DNA of 64,000 bases, from contig JAJYOL010000001.1 in the NCBI GenBank assembly GCA_021796225.1, positions 67,471-131,470 on the forward strand, given 5' to 3'. The position numbers and the translations under genes are program-made. The stretch comes from Microcaldota archaeon (GTDB lineage: Archaea; Micrarchaeota; Micrarchaeia; Micrarchaeales; CABMGC01). The notes beneath the pieces are model-generated. The model was not told the origin of the DNA, made no database searches, and saw nothing but the letters and a program-made list of their open reading frames with translations. Of the stretch, positions 9,852 to 19,417 are shown piece after piece (the stretch's first letter is position 1; every line of letters begins with the position of its first letter).

Positions 9852-11261
9852 TTACTTATAATTCGTTATTTTTGCAGGTGCTATTTTTTTAGTGTCCTGA
9901 AGTACCCTGTACGCCCGCGTATATGCATTATCAAAACGCCTGTAACACAACGAGCCGACCAGCGTGTCCGTAACAATGGAGCTGCTGACAATGTTTCCAG
10001 GCAGTTTTTTATCTATCTGTTCTACCGCTTGTTGTAATTCTCCATCTTCAAAGACCGGCAGAAATAACGTGGCGCCAACCTGTGCACCCGTATTCCCACC
10101 AAGGCAATATTTGTTGACTACGCTGCCGTATTCAATATACTCAAAAAGAAACTTGTACCTGTTTTCCTTGATGCTTCTGAAATCCGTGTCTATCAAAAGT
10201 ATTATTCCCACGTACTTTATTGGCAATTTGGTTATGGTTATCGTCGGGCGCAATATTATGCCTCTCTCCACCAAGGAATTATATGTATATCTCGCGGTTC
10301 CCTTGTTAAGGTCGTGTTTTTTATCGATTTGCAAGAATTCGCATGTGCTATTGTTGTTCAATTCACTCAAAAGAAGCAATTCCCTGCGTCGCAATTGTGT
10401 TTTTTCCGGACGTGGAAATTCCTTGCTTTTATGCCAGATCCTATCCGATAAAATTTTTGTTATAAATGCATCCTTCAGAGGCATAAACGGGTAAATCTGC
10501 GCAAACTCCGTCAACGTTATAAATGCCTTATACCTGTCTAAAGCGTCCTTAAGCCGCAGCCTGAGCAAATCTTCCTGTGCCTTCAGCGGTCCATCGTCAA
10601 TCAAATATATTATCAGGTCATATTCTCCCTTGACCACCGCTGCAAATTGGACTTTATCCTCTCCCATCAGTATGTCTTCAAGTTCTTTTTTGGTAGGTGT
10701 AGCCCCTTCAAATTTTATAAAAACCAAATAAGGTATGTATCCGAGATTGTTCGTGTCTATTTCTAAAATGTATTTAATCCCCAACTTGTCTTCCAAGTAT
10801 TTTATCCTTGAATACAACGTTTGCTCGCTCAATCCAACCAGCTTGGACATTCTGGGAATAGGCATCCTTGCGTTCATGCTCAATGCCATCAGTATTTTGA
10901 GATCTGATTCCCTCAAATTCGGCTTTTCCTGTTGTATCTGCGTGACGTTTTCCTGTTTCGGCGCTTCGCTTTCCCCTTCTGTTCTGTTCCAGATTATCTC
11001 TCCGCCGTGCTCCGCTATTATGGCCTTCGCATTTTCAAAATCCTCCTTTGCCGACAGTTTCTTCTTGACATATATGCCTTCATCGGTTATTTTGCCCAAA
11101 TATTCCGAGACTATTCTTGTCTTTTTTGTCTCCTTGTTCCATACGCCTTTATCTCTGTAAACGTAATATTTTCCCTTTATGCGGCGCAACGTAATGGCAA
11201 ATTGGTAATCTTTTTTCAAGTGTTCGTACATCCTGGAAATTTTTTTAGGCGGAATTGGCAT
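9852..11261 (-). CDS. Lrp/AsnC-like transcription regulator, duplicated, with transposase-N-term-like domain
   Basis: Start re-assigned to MPIPPKKISRMYEHL; HTH LRESDLKILMALSMNARMPIPRMSKLVGLSEQTLYSRIKYLE and a second HTH RRRELLLLSELNNNSTCEFLQIDKKHDLNKGTARYTYNSLVERGII. Confidence 0.65.
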   Translation of the reverse strand: MPIPPKKISRMYEHLKKDYQFAITLRRIKGKYYVYRDKGVWNKETKKTRIVSEYLGKITDEGIYVKKKLSAKEDFENAKAIIAEHGGEIIWNRTEGESEAPKQENVTQIQQEKPNLRESDLKILMALSMNARMPIPRMSKLVGLSEQTLYSRIKYLEDKLGIKYILEIDTNNLGYIPYLVFIKFEGATPTKKELEDILMGEDKVQFAAVVKGEYDLIIYLIDDGPLKAQEDLLRLRLKDALDRYKAFITLTEFAQIYPFMPLKDAFITKILSDRIWHKSKEFPRPEKTQLRRRELLLLSELNNNSTCEFLQIDKKHDLNKGTARYTYNSLVERGIILRPTITITKLPIKYVGIILLIDTDFRSIKENRYKFLFEYIEYGSVVNKYCLGGNTGAQVGATLFLPVFEDGELQQAVEQIDKKLPGNIVSSSIVTDTLVGSLCYRRFDNAYTRAYRVLQDTKKIAPAKITNYK

Positions 11262-11611
11262 AATATAATTAACATAATGAAAATGTATAAAAACATTTGT
11301 TAAATTATTGACGGTTAACATATGTAAAATATACAATATACGAATATTGTCCATATTTTTCCGTTTTTTGCCATTATGGCGTCCAATTCTATCACTATAC
11401 TGTTAAATACCGGGAAATACCAATCAACATCAAGGGGATCGGGATGGTGATCCCATTATTGCTCCGCGCTCATTAATTTCGGCCGATCCGAAACATAACC
11501 CCACCCACTATTCTGCGGAGTATGATGTGTAAACCCCCTCCCCCATCATGATAAAATCTGCTGCTGGCCTTGCAAGTGCATTATCGAATGTGAAATCGTT
11601 CTGGTGTCGCA

Positions 11612-11782
11612 ATGGGTATTAGAAAAATGCTGTTTGGCAACGGAAAGAATGACAACAAGGACAAGTACTTATGCTGGATGTGCGATGACGCATATTCCCA
11701 ACCCGGCGATTTTCTAAACCACATAAGAGCATGCAAGCAAAAACAGGCATCGGCGCAATCGGTTGTAAAGGCATTCGAATAA
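11612..11782 (+). CDS. 56-aa C2HC zinc-finger microprotein
   Basis: MGIRKMLFGNGKNDNKDKYLCWMCDDAYSQPGDFLNHIRACKQKQASAQSVVKAFE; below the ORF track length cut-off. Confidence 0.6.
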   Translation: MGIRKMLFGNGKNDNKDKYLCWMCDDAYSQPGDFLNHIRACKQKQASAQSVVKAFE

Positions 11783-11898
11783 AGCCGATAAAACGTTTTC
11801 TATGTTGATCAAAAAGAAAGGTCACGTCGGATTATTCTTTTCTGTCCGTAACAAGGCATATAATGCTGCATTCCTATAATTGTCCAAACGGTCGTGCA

Positions 11899-12822
11899 AT
11901 GGATGGCTATGCCGACAGGCTTCTAAATGCGATAGCGGATAAAGGAACCCCCTGCATAGTGGGGCTGGACCCGAGAATAGACCAAATGCCCCTGTTTACA
12001 AAAAACAGCGGTTCTTCTTCAAGCACTTACGAGGAAACTGTGCATGATAGCATAATGGCTTATCACAGATGCGTTGTCGATGCAGTTGCTGACATGATTC
12101 CTGCGATTAAAATACAAAGCGCCTTCTTCGAGCAGTATGGCATCGGCGGCATGCGCGCATTTTACGATACGATACACTATGCAAAGAAAAAGGGCCTTAT
12201 GGTAATAGCGGATGCCAAACGCGGAGACATAGGTTCGACCGCACAGGCATACGCCAATGCTTTTCTAAGTGGAGAAACGAACGGAGAACCTGACAAGCGG
12301 GCTCTTGCGGACTGTCTTACGATATCTCCCTACCTCGGCAAGGACAGCATTGACCCGTTTATTAAAACATGCATGAAATACGGAACTGGCGTTTCAATAC
12401 TCGTTAAAACCACGAATCCCGGTTCCGCAGACGTACAGAATCTTACGCTATCCGATGGCAAAAAGGTTCACGAACACGTTGCCGAAATGGTAAACTCATA
12501 TTCGAGTGAGAATCCGGGAGCCAACGGCTATTCATCAATAGGCGCGGTTGTCGGAGCCACATTTCCCGAAGAGGCGCGCAAACTCAGAAAAATGATGCCG
12601 CATGCGATATTTCTCGTGCCTGGTTACGGCCATCAGGGCGGCTCTGCGAAAAATGCTGCACTCTGTTTCAACAATGACGGACTCGGCGCGGTGGTGAGCG
12701 CTTCGCGAAGCATAACTTACGACTTCAAATCTCTCGACATTGCAGAGGAAAAATGCGTTTCGGAAATCCGCCTTAAAACAGAAGCGATGATATCTGACAT
12801 AAACGCAGCGATAAAGAGGTAA
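11899..12822 (+). CDS. pyrF: Orotidine 5'-phosphate decarboxylase
   Basis: GLDPRID, VIADAKRGDIGSTAQAYA catalytic motif, ISPYLGKDSIDPFI, VPGYGHQGG. Confidence 0.9.
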   Translation: MDGYADRLLNAIADKGTPCIVGLDPRIDQMPLFTKNSGSSSSTYEETVHDSIMAYHRCVVDAVADMIPAIKIQSAFFEQYGIGGMRAFYDTIHYAKKKGLMVIADAKRGDIGSTAQAYANAFLSGETNGEPDKRALADCLTISPYLGKDSIDPFIKTCMKYGTGVSILVKTTNPGSADVQNLTLSDGKKVHEHVAEMVNSYSSENPGANGYSSIGAVVGATFPEEARKLRKMMPHAIFLVPGYGHQGGSAKNAALCFNNDGLGAVVSASRSITYDFKSLDIAEEKCVSEIRLKTEAMISDINAAIKR

Positions 12823-12924
12823 AATCGCGACAGCGCGCAATCCACACCTATCTTTTTATATATGCTAAAACATCTGATTAATGATTGAGGTTTGTCTCAA
12901 ACTCTACGCTTAAGTTGGTTTTCA

Positions 12925-13929
12925 ATGTCTGTTGCAATACGGTCGAGGGCTCCGTTTCGCGCAAGTTTTGCCGGGAGTTTTACCGATTTGAGGGAATACT
13001 ACGAACAGCACGGCGGCGACGTGCTCGAGACCGCACTCGGCATATATTCCTACGTCACAATACGCGAGAGGCATGACGATGAAATTCATGTGGAGCATGA
13101 ACTGCTTAACGTATCGGACAAGGGTGCGGTGGGCAAACTCGAAAGGATGACTCCTTTTTACTCTAAGGTGATAGAGCATTTTTCTCCGAAAAAGGGATTC
13201 GACATGATACTCAACATGGACGTGGGCCACGGTTCAGGCCTTGGTTCCTCTTCCGCATCATTGGTTGCAATGATAAGCGCTTTTAACGACTGGCTGGGTC
13301 ACGGAATGGATAATTACCAGATTGCCGAGCTTGCCCATGATCTTGAAAGAAACACGCTCAGCATATATGCGGGAAAGCAGGATCCCTATTCCTGCACATT
13401 CGGGGGATTCAACTTCATAGAATTTTCAAAAGACGAAGTCGTGGTAAACAGTATGAAGCTTGACGACGAAGTCCTTCGTGAATTGCAATTCCGTACTGTA
13501 ATAACGAGCACGGGGATAAGCAGGCATTCCGGGGATTATGTAAAGCTGCTCATAGACAAGATAGAGCAAAAAGACGAGAACGTCCTGCAGACGCTTTCAA
13601 AGATTAAGGATGCGGCAAGGGAGATAAAGGACACCATATACAAAGGGAAGCTTTCGGAGATAGGTTCGCTGATAAGCAAGGAATGGGAGCAGAAGCGCAG
13701 CCTTCTCAAAGGCATGTCAAACGAAAACGTGGAAGCGCTATTCAAGCTGGCGTACGATAACGGCGCTGAAGGCGGGAAATTACTCGGCGCGGGAGGAGGA
13801 GGCCATATACTTTTTATAGTCAACGAAGAAAGCAGGTATCGCCTGATACGCACGCTGGCCCAACGGGGACTTTCCGTCTATACTCCGGAATTTTCGGCAA
13901 CCGGGGCGTATTCCTGGCATACTAAATAA
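12925..13929 (+). CDS. GHMP-family sugar kinase (heptose-7-phosphate kinase-like)
   Basis: RAPFRASFAGSFTDLREYY, GHGSGLGSSSASLVAM, GGKLLGAGGGGHILF. Confidence 0.85.
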   Translation: MSVAIRSRAPFRASFAGSFTDLREYYEQHGGDVLETALGIYSYVTIRERHDDEIHVEHELLNVSDKGAVGKLERMTPFYSKVIEHFSPKKGFDMILNMDVGHGSGLGSSSASLVAMISAFNDWLGHGMDNYQIAELAHDLERNTLSIYAGKQDPYSCTFGGFNFIEFSKDEVVVNSMKLDDEVLRELQFRTVITSTGISRHSGDYVKLLIDKIEQKDENVLQTLSKIKDAAREIKDTIYKGKLSEIGSLISKEWEQKRSLLKGMSNENVEALFKLAYDNGAEGGKLLGAGGGGHILFIVNEESRYRLIRTLAQRGLSVYTPEFSATGAYSWHTK

Positions 13930-13961
13930 TCGAAGGTGAGTGCATCAAGCGCATACTATTC

Positions 13962-15026
13962 ATGGAGACCGGCTCTTTCAAAGCCATAGGCGGCGCGGCA
14001 GTCGATACGTACATGATGTACAACGCACTGCTTCACACGCACAAGTATGCGATAGACCTGCATGAAGACGCATCGAAGCTGAGTGCATCCGTAAAGACGG
14101 TATCGCGCAACAAACTGCTTTCAAGGGAATACGACGTGGTAATACTCAATTCCATACGTGACGTACCGCTTGCCGAGCAGTACAGGTCAAAGCATCCGAA
14201 TGCGAAATTTATCTATATAGACAGGGGAAACGTGCTTTTGAATTTCCAGAATGCCGGGATAAAACGCATCCTTCCAAAAATGGTCATAAGATACAAATAT
14301 CTGCTGCAGCTGAAGCGCTTTTTGAATCATTACGTTGCAATTACCGCGGAACAGGCAGAATTCGCGGGCATGTTTTTCGATTCCTCACGCACCTCATTCC
14401 ATCATATAAACATAGCTCCGCACAAGGAATTCAGGAGCCTCGGTCTGAACAAGCGCGGGATTCACGCGATCGCTGTAGGGAGATTGGATGAACGCCAGAA
14501 AAAGCTCGCATTCATGCTCTATGGCATAAAGAAGGTTGTTACGCAGCACAAGGAACTCAAAAAGAAAATACTCCTGAAAATAATAGGCACGGGACCGGAT
14601 GAGAACAGGTACAAAATGCTTGTTAAGTCTCTCGGAATTTCGGAAAACGTCGTGTTTGAAGGATTCCAACGCGGCGAGGTCCTTGTCAATTTATACAATA
14701 CCGCATCGTTTCTCGTTTCGACATCCGAATGGGAAAGTCCGGGCAGAAGCTTCCTCGAAGCGATGGCATGCGGCCTTCCTGTATTGCTCAATACTAATAA
14801 CAATGCGGCGCTGAGCTATTCTCCGATGCAGAGCATGGTCAAGGACGGGCACAACGGGCTCGTTTACATATACGGCGACCTTGACGATTTTGCCGAAAAG
14901 TTCTACACCCTTTACAGCAGAAAGGCGCTTGCGAGGAAACTCGGAGAAAACGCACACGTATTCGTAAAGAAATTCAGCTTTGAGAACACGATGAAGGAAT
15001 ACGAAAAAATAATCGACTCGATGTAA
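13962..15026 (+). CDS. Glycosyltransferase family 4-like
   Basis: AVGRLDERQK, GTGPDENRY, VSTSEWESPGRSFLEAMACGLPVL. Confidence 0.8.
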   Translation: METGSFKAIGGAAVDTYMMYNALLHTHKYAIDLHEDASKLSASVKTVSRNKLLSREYDVVILNSIRDVPLAEQYRSKHPNAKFIYIDRGNVLLNFQNAGIKRILPKMVIRYKYLLQLKRFLNHYVAITAEQAEFAGMFFDSSRTSFHHINIAPHKEFRSLGLNKRGIHAIAVGRLDERQKKLAFMLYGIKKVVTQHKELKKKILLKIIGTGPDENRYKMLVKSLGISENVVFEGFQRGEVLVNLYNTASFLVSTSEWESPGRSFLEAMACGLPVLLNTNNNAALSYSPMQSMVKDGHNGLVYIYGDLDDFAEKFYTLYSRKALARKLGENAHVFVKKFSFENTMKEYEKIIDSM

Positions 15027-15041
15027 AGCCAGAGCGCTTCG

Positions 15042-16292
15042 TTATTTTATAATCACTCTGTCCGATATCTCGATTATCCTGTCTATGCTGTACGTCACGG
15101 GGTTTCCGAAACTCGTGTTTATCGTGAATCTGCCCGCATTGACGTTAATGCTTGCAACCTTTCCTATCAATGCGCCGAGTTCGTTCACGACGAGTTTGTC
15201 ACGTATCCTCTTGTGCCTTAGCACTCTTCTCCTGAGGAAGCCTGTGAATAGGGATATCACTATTCCTGTCGCTATTGCGATTATCGTGTAGAAGAGCAGC
15301 TGTCCGAAGTAAATCTGCCCTATTATCCATGCGACGAACGAGAGGGACAACACCCAGAAAATTATCGAAGAGCCGACATACATCCCGTATTTGAAATTCC
15401 TGAAGATGTATCTGGTATCGCGCGCGTCAAGCATCCTTCCTATGAGATAGAATATCAGTATAAACGGCATCAGTATCAGAAAACCCTCAATTGCCGATGC
15501 ATATCCATTCATCTGATTTCCCGTGAGACGGTACTGCGATATGTAGCTGCCGTTTGCTATGAACAGTGCCGCTATCATGAACACTATGGATACGAGATAA
15601 AACACGAAGCTCATTCGGTCTATGCTGAATCCGAATCCCTTGAACGAGTTGATGAACGAGTCCTCGAGCCCGAATCCCTTTATGAGCAGATATGCCCCTA
15701 TCAATGCCGCTGGAGGTTCCCATCCGACTCCTGCTATGTAGCTGAGCGCGAAAAGAAGTATGAGCACGGCGGGCAGTCCGAAAACGATTCTTGCATAATG
15801 CGGTTCCTTGAGCTTCTCAAGCACCGTGAAATAAGTATTTTCAAGCCCTTCGGCCTGTTTGACCGTTACCGTTCTGACGCTGTTTATCTTTACCCTTGAT
15901 TCTATTACCGGAAGGACGCGCCTGTCGCTTGCACCGTCTGTCACAAATATGCACGAATCCGCATGGTATTGCTCCAGAACGAGCTCAATCTGCCTCGATA
16001 TTTCAAGGTCCGCGTTGTATCCTTCGTCTTCGGAACCTGTGATGGTCGCTACGTTTACAAGATAGCCCTTGTCGAGCATCTCGTCGTAAAGCCTTACCGC
16101 TTCGAACATCGTGTTCGCATCGGTATCCTGCGGATCCGCAAGAGCGAGCTGCGTGGCCCCGTTAAGATTCTGCACCTTTCCCATCAGCGGGCCGCTTATC
16201 TTCGTCTTTCTGTAAAGGTCGTTGTCAATATCTACCGCTAGGATGAGTATTCTTTCCTCCTTATTTTTGATGTTTATCCCACCCGCAGCCAT
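15042..16292 (-). CDS. DUF373 family membrane protein
   Basis: ILILAVDIDNDLYRKT...ITGSEDEGYNADLEISRQIE...VTDGASDRRVLPVIESR plus multiple TM. Confidence 0.8.
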   Translation of the reverse strand: MAAGGINIKNKEERILILAVDIDNDLYRKTKISGPLMGKVQNLNGATQLALADPQDTDANTMFEAVRLYDEMLDKGYLVNVATITGSEDEGYNADLEISRQIELVLEQYHADSCIFVTDGASDRRVLPVIESRVKINSVRTVTVKQAEGLENTYFTVLEKLKEPHYARIVFGLPAVLILLFALSYIAGVGWEPPAALIGAYLLIKGFGLEDSFINSFKGFGFSIDRMSFVFYLVSIVFMIAALFIANGSYISQYRLTGNQMNGYASAIEGFLILMPFILIFYLIGRMLDARDTRYIFRNFKYGMYVGSSIIFWVLSLSFVAWIIGQIYFGQLLFYTIIAIATGIVISLFTGFLRRRVLRHKRIRDKLVVNELGALIGKVASINVNAGRFTINTSFGNPVTYSIDRIIEISDRVIIK

Positions 16293-16429
16293 GAATAAAT
16301 AATAGCAGGAGAGAATTTATAAATGCTGATTGCAATTCTTCCTGCATTGCAATCCTTACTGCGATGTCGCGGCAAAAGCGCGATATGCAAGAAGATATTT
16401 ATTCTGCCTGCAACATAATCTTTCTACAT

Positions 16430-16550
16430 GCCAGGGTGGCAGAATCCGGTAACGCGCCGGTCTTGAGATTTGCTCAAGAGCTGATATGGTGATGCAAACA
16501 GGCCAACCGGTGCCCGCAAGGGCTTTAGGGTTCAAATCCCTACCCTGGCG
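16430..16550 (+). tRNA. tRNA-Ser(TGA), intron 16468-16504
   Basis: Acceptor GCCAGGG/CCCTGGC, long variable arm GCCCGCAAGGGC, T-arm TAGGGTTCAAATCCCTA, G73; anticodon loop CTTGAG^A with 37-nt intron in canonical BHB context. Confidence 0.88.
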
Positions 16551-16624
16551 TTTATTTTCCGATTTTCCCAAATTTCCGATTCGCCGTGCCATACATTCAT
16601 AACGTTTCCTTCATAAGTTAATTC

Positions 16625-17377
16625 ATGGATAAGATAGGAATTTCCGGAAATAAGATTCTAATAACCGGCGGAGCAACCGGAATAGGTTTTGCAATAGCCA
16701 AGGCCTTTCACGATCTGGGAAACGAGCTTCTGATATGCGGAAGGAGGGAATCAAAGCTCCAGGAAGCCGCGGTGAAACTGCCCGGAATAAAGATCCTGAA
16801 ATGCGACATTTCCAAAAAAGAGGACAGGCGCATGCTGTACGACTTTGTAGATTCCGAATTCGGCGGAATCAACATTCTTGTAAACAACGCGGGAATACAG
16901 CGACCTATAGATTTCAGAAAAGGCGAAGAAGACCTGCTCTCAAACGGCGATGAGATAGAGATAAACCTCAAGGCGCAGATAAGCCTCGCGGCACACTTCA
17001 TACCGATACTCATAAACAGGGAGAATTCCGCGATAATCAACATATCTTCGGGGCTCGGATTCGTGCCGCTTGCGCGCTTTCCAATATACTCGGCTACGAA
17101 AGCCGCGATACACTCTTTCAGCATGTCCTTAAGAAAACAGCTCGAAGGCACCAATCTTAAGATTTTCGAAGTGATACCCCCTACTGTTTACGACACGGAA
17201 CTCAAGGGGAAACCTCTCGACAAAACGGACTGGATGGTATCCGCATCCGAAGTGTCGTCGGCAGTAATCGACGGCATCAGAAACGGCGAATACGAAATAG
17301 CCATCGGTCCTGCGAAGAAATGGTCGAAGAGTTCCAGGGAAGAGCTGGACAAATTCTTCAACGATGTAAATCACTGA
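16625..17377 (+). CDS. SDR family oxidoreductase (DltE-like)
   Basis: ITGGATGIGFAIAKAF, NNAGI, YSATKAAIHS. Confidence 0.85.
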   Translation: MDKIGISGNKILITGGATGIGFAIAKAFHDLGNELLICGRRESKLQEAAVKLPGIKILKCDISKKEDRRMLYDFVDSEFGGINILVNNAGIQRPIDFRKGEEDLLSNGDEIEINLKAQISLAAHFIPILINRENSAIINISSGLGFVPLARFPIYSATKAAIHSFSMSLRKQLEGTNLKIFEVIPPTVYDTELKGKPLDKTDWMVSASEVSSAVIDGIRNGEYEIAIGPAKKWSKSSREELDKFFNDVNH

Positions 17378-17442
17378 AAAATCACCGCGCTGTTTTTAAA
17401 TGTTCCATCCTTAGGAAGAACTGGGAAGATCGTGGTGAATTT

Positions 17443-18381
17443 ATGAAGTCGATAATGTCCTTTACCGATATATCTGTTGAAGATTTCTATCCTCTGCTGT
17501 CTCGTGCTGAAAAGTTGAAGGCGCTGATTAAGAGCGACAAATGTCCGGATGTGCTTAATGGTAAAGTGGTAGGTCTCCTATTTGAAAAACCTTCGACAAG
17601 AACCAGAACCTCTTTTGAGACCGCAGCATTCCGATTGGGTGCGGATCCGTTGTACATGGCTGGAGCGGAATTGCAGCTGTCACGCGGAGAGCCGATAAAG
17701 GATACCGCAAGGGTGCTTGGCGGATATCTCGATGCGATAGTCGCGCGCGTTTATTCTCACGACACCGTGTTGCAACTCTCGCGCCACTCTGGTCTTCCGA
17801 CGATAAACGGACTCAGCGATCTCGAACATCCGACGCAACTGGTATCTGACATGCTTACAATAATGGAAGTTAAAGGACGTATCGAAGGATTGAACGTTTC
17901 GTATATCGGCGATGGAAACAACGTTGCAAACAGCCTGCTGCTTGCATGCGCGACTGGCGGTGCAAATGCCACGATAGCGTGCCCGAAAGGATACGAACCA
18001 AACGCGTCTATTCTTGCAAATGCAAAAAGAATTGGGTCAAAAACAGGTTCGAAGATACGCATACTTAACGATCCGCACGAAGCGGCACATCATGCCGACG
18101 TACTTTATACTGACGTGTGGGTGAGCATGGGGCAGGAAAGCGAAACCAGGAAAAAGATGAAAGTGTTCAAAGGCTATCAGATAAATGGAGAATTGATACG
18201 TGCGGCAAAGAAGGACGTTTCGGTGATGCACTGTCTGCCTGCGCATCGCGGACTTGAGATAACCGAAGAGGCGCTTGAAGGCAAGCATTCTATAGCGTGG
18301 CAGCAAGCGGAGAACAAGGTCTACGGTGCCGCGGCGATATTGGAAATGTCGATGAACAACAATTCGCGAAAGAGGAAATGA
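17443..18381 (+). CDS. arcB: Ornithine carbamoyltransferase (catabolic, ADI operon)
   Basis: FEKPSTRTRTSFE, HPTQLVSDMLT, MHCLPAHRG; start re-assigned to MKSIMSFTD. Confidence 0.9.
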   Translation: MKSIMSFTDISVEDFYPLLSRAEKLKALIKSDKCPDVLNGKVVGLLFEKPSTRTRTSFETAAFRLGADPLYMAGAELQLSRGEPIKDTARVLGGYLDAIVARVYSHDTVLQLSRHSGLPTINGLSDLEHPTQLVSDMLTIMEVKGRIEGLNVSYIGDGNNVANSLLLACATGGANATIACPKGYEPNASILANAKRIGSKTGSKIRILNDPHEAAHHADVLYTDVWVSMGQESETRKKMKVFKGYQINGELIRAAKKDVSVMHCLPAHRGLEITEEALEGKHSIAWQQAENKVYGAAAILEMSMNNNSRKRK

Positions 18382-18385
18382 CATC

Positions 18386-19315
18386 ATGGACGTGCTTATA
18401 GCCCTCGGTGGCAATGCGATTCTTCAGAAGAATGAAAAGGGAACCTATGGGGAACAGCGGCGCAATATCCGCGAAACGGCACGGCATATCGCACGCATAA
18501 TACGCAAAGGCCATCGCGTGGTAATCACCCATGGCAACGGTCCGCAAGTCGGAGATATACTCCTGCGCAACGAAATGGCAAAAGACAAAATACCTCCGAT
18601 GCCTCTGCACGTATGCGGTGGCGAAAGCCAGGGGATGATCGGATTCATGTTGGTGCAAGAGCTATCAAACGTCCTTGCAGACATCGGGATAAGGAAGGAT
18701 GCGGTCTGCATTCTTACCCGCACGCTTGTAAATCCGAAAGATCCGCATTTCAAAAACCCTTCAAAGCAGATAGGCCCTTTTTATGAAAAATCCGAAGCAA
18801 CTGTTATTGCAAGAAAAAACAATTGGACAATGGTAAAAGAAGACGGGAAATACCGCAGAATAGTTCCATCCCCTATTCCTATCGACATACTCGAATTCGA
18901 ATCAATACGGGGATTGCGGGACAAGGGTAAGATAGTCATATGCACCGGCGGTGGCGGTGTACCCGTGATAAAAAAAGGAAAGCGTTACACAGGAGTCGAT
19001 GCAGTAATCGATAAGGATATCGCGTCATCGATGCTTGCTAAAAAACTGAAGGTCGACATGTTACTGATTTTGACAAATGTCGAAGGCGTATTTGCCGATT
19101 ATGGGAAAAAGAACCAACGCATTCTGAAAAACATAAGCGTAAAGGAATGCGGGAAATATCTGGAAGGCGGGCAGTTCGAACGTGGAACGATGGAACCGAA
19201 GGTGCGTGCTGCAATGGAATTTGTCAAAACGACTGGAAAGACGGCAGTGATAACATCACTTGAAAATGTGGATCTCGCAATAAACGGAAAAGCGGGAACC
19301 GTCATATCGAAATAG
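18386..19315 (+). CDS. arcC: Carbamate kinase
   Basis: IALGGNAILQ, VITHGNGPQVG, CTGGGGVPVI, GTMEPKVRAAMEFV. Confidence 0.92.
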   Translation: MDVLIALGGNAILQKNEKGTYGEQRRNIRETARHIARIIRKGHRVVITHGNGPQVGDILLRNEMAKDKIPPMPLHVCGGESQGMIGFMLVQELSNVLADIGIRKDAVCILTRTLVNPKDPHFKNPSKQIGPFYEKSEATVIARKNNWTMVKEDGKYRRIVPSPIPIDILEFESIRGLRDKGKIVICTGGGGVPVIKKGKRYTGVDAVIDKDIASSMLAKKLKVDMLLILTNVEGVFADYGKKNQRILKNISVKECGKYLEGGQFERGTMEPKVRAAMEFVKTTGKTAVITSLENVDLAINGKAGTVISK

Positions 19316-19417
19316 CTGTATGGCTGCACGGTTGGCGATTGTATGATCAGGGTGGCAAAATGTGCGATGTTTTAAAATCCCTTTCATTCAGTGTATAATG
19401 ATTACCGGTTGGGGGAA

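Noticed and set aside
16430-16550. tRNA-Leu(CAA or GAG) reading of the intron-containing tRNA
   Set aside because: Only the Ser(TGA) frame gives a T33, correct anticodon stem CCGGT/ACCGG, a perfect BHB and the G73 discriminator.
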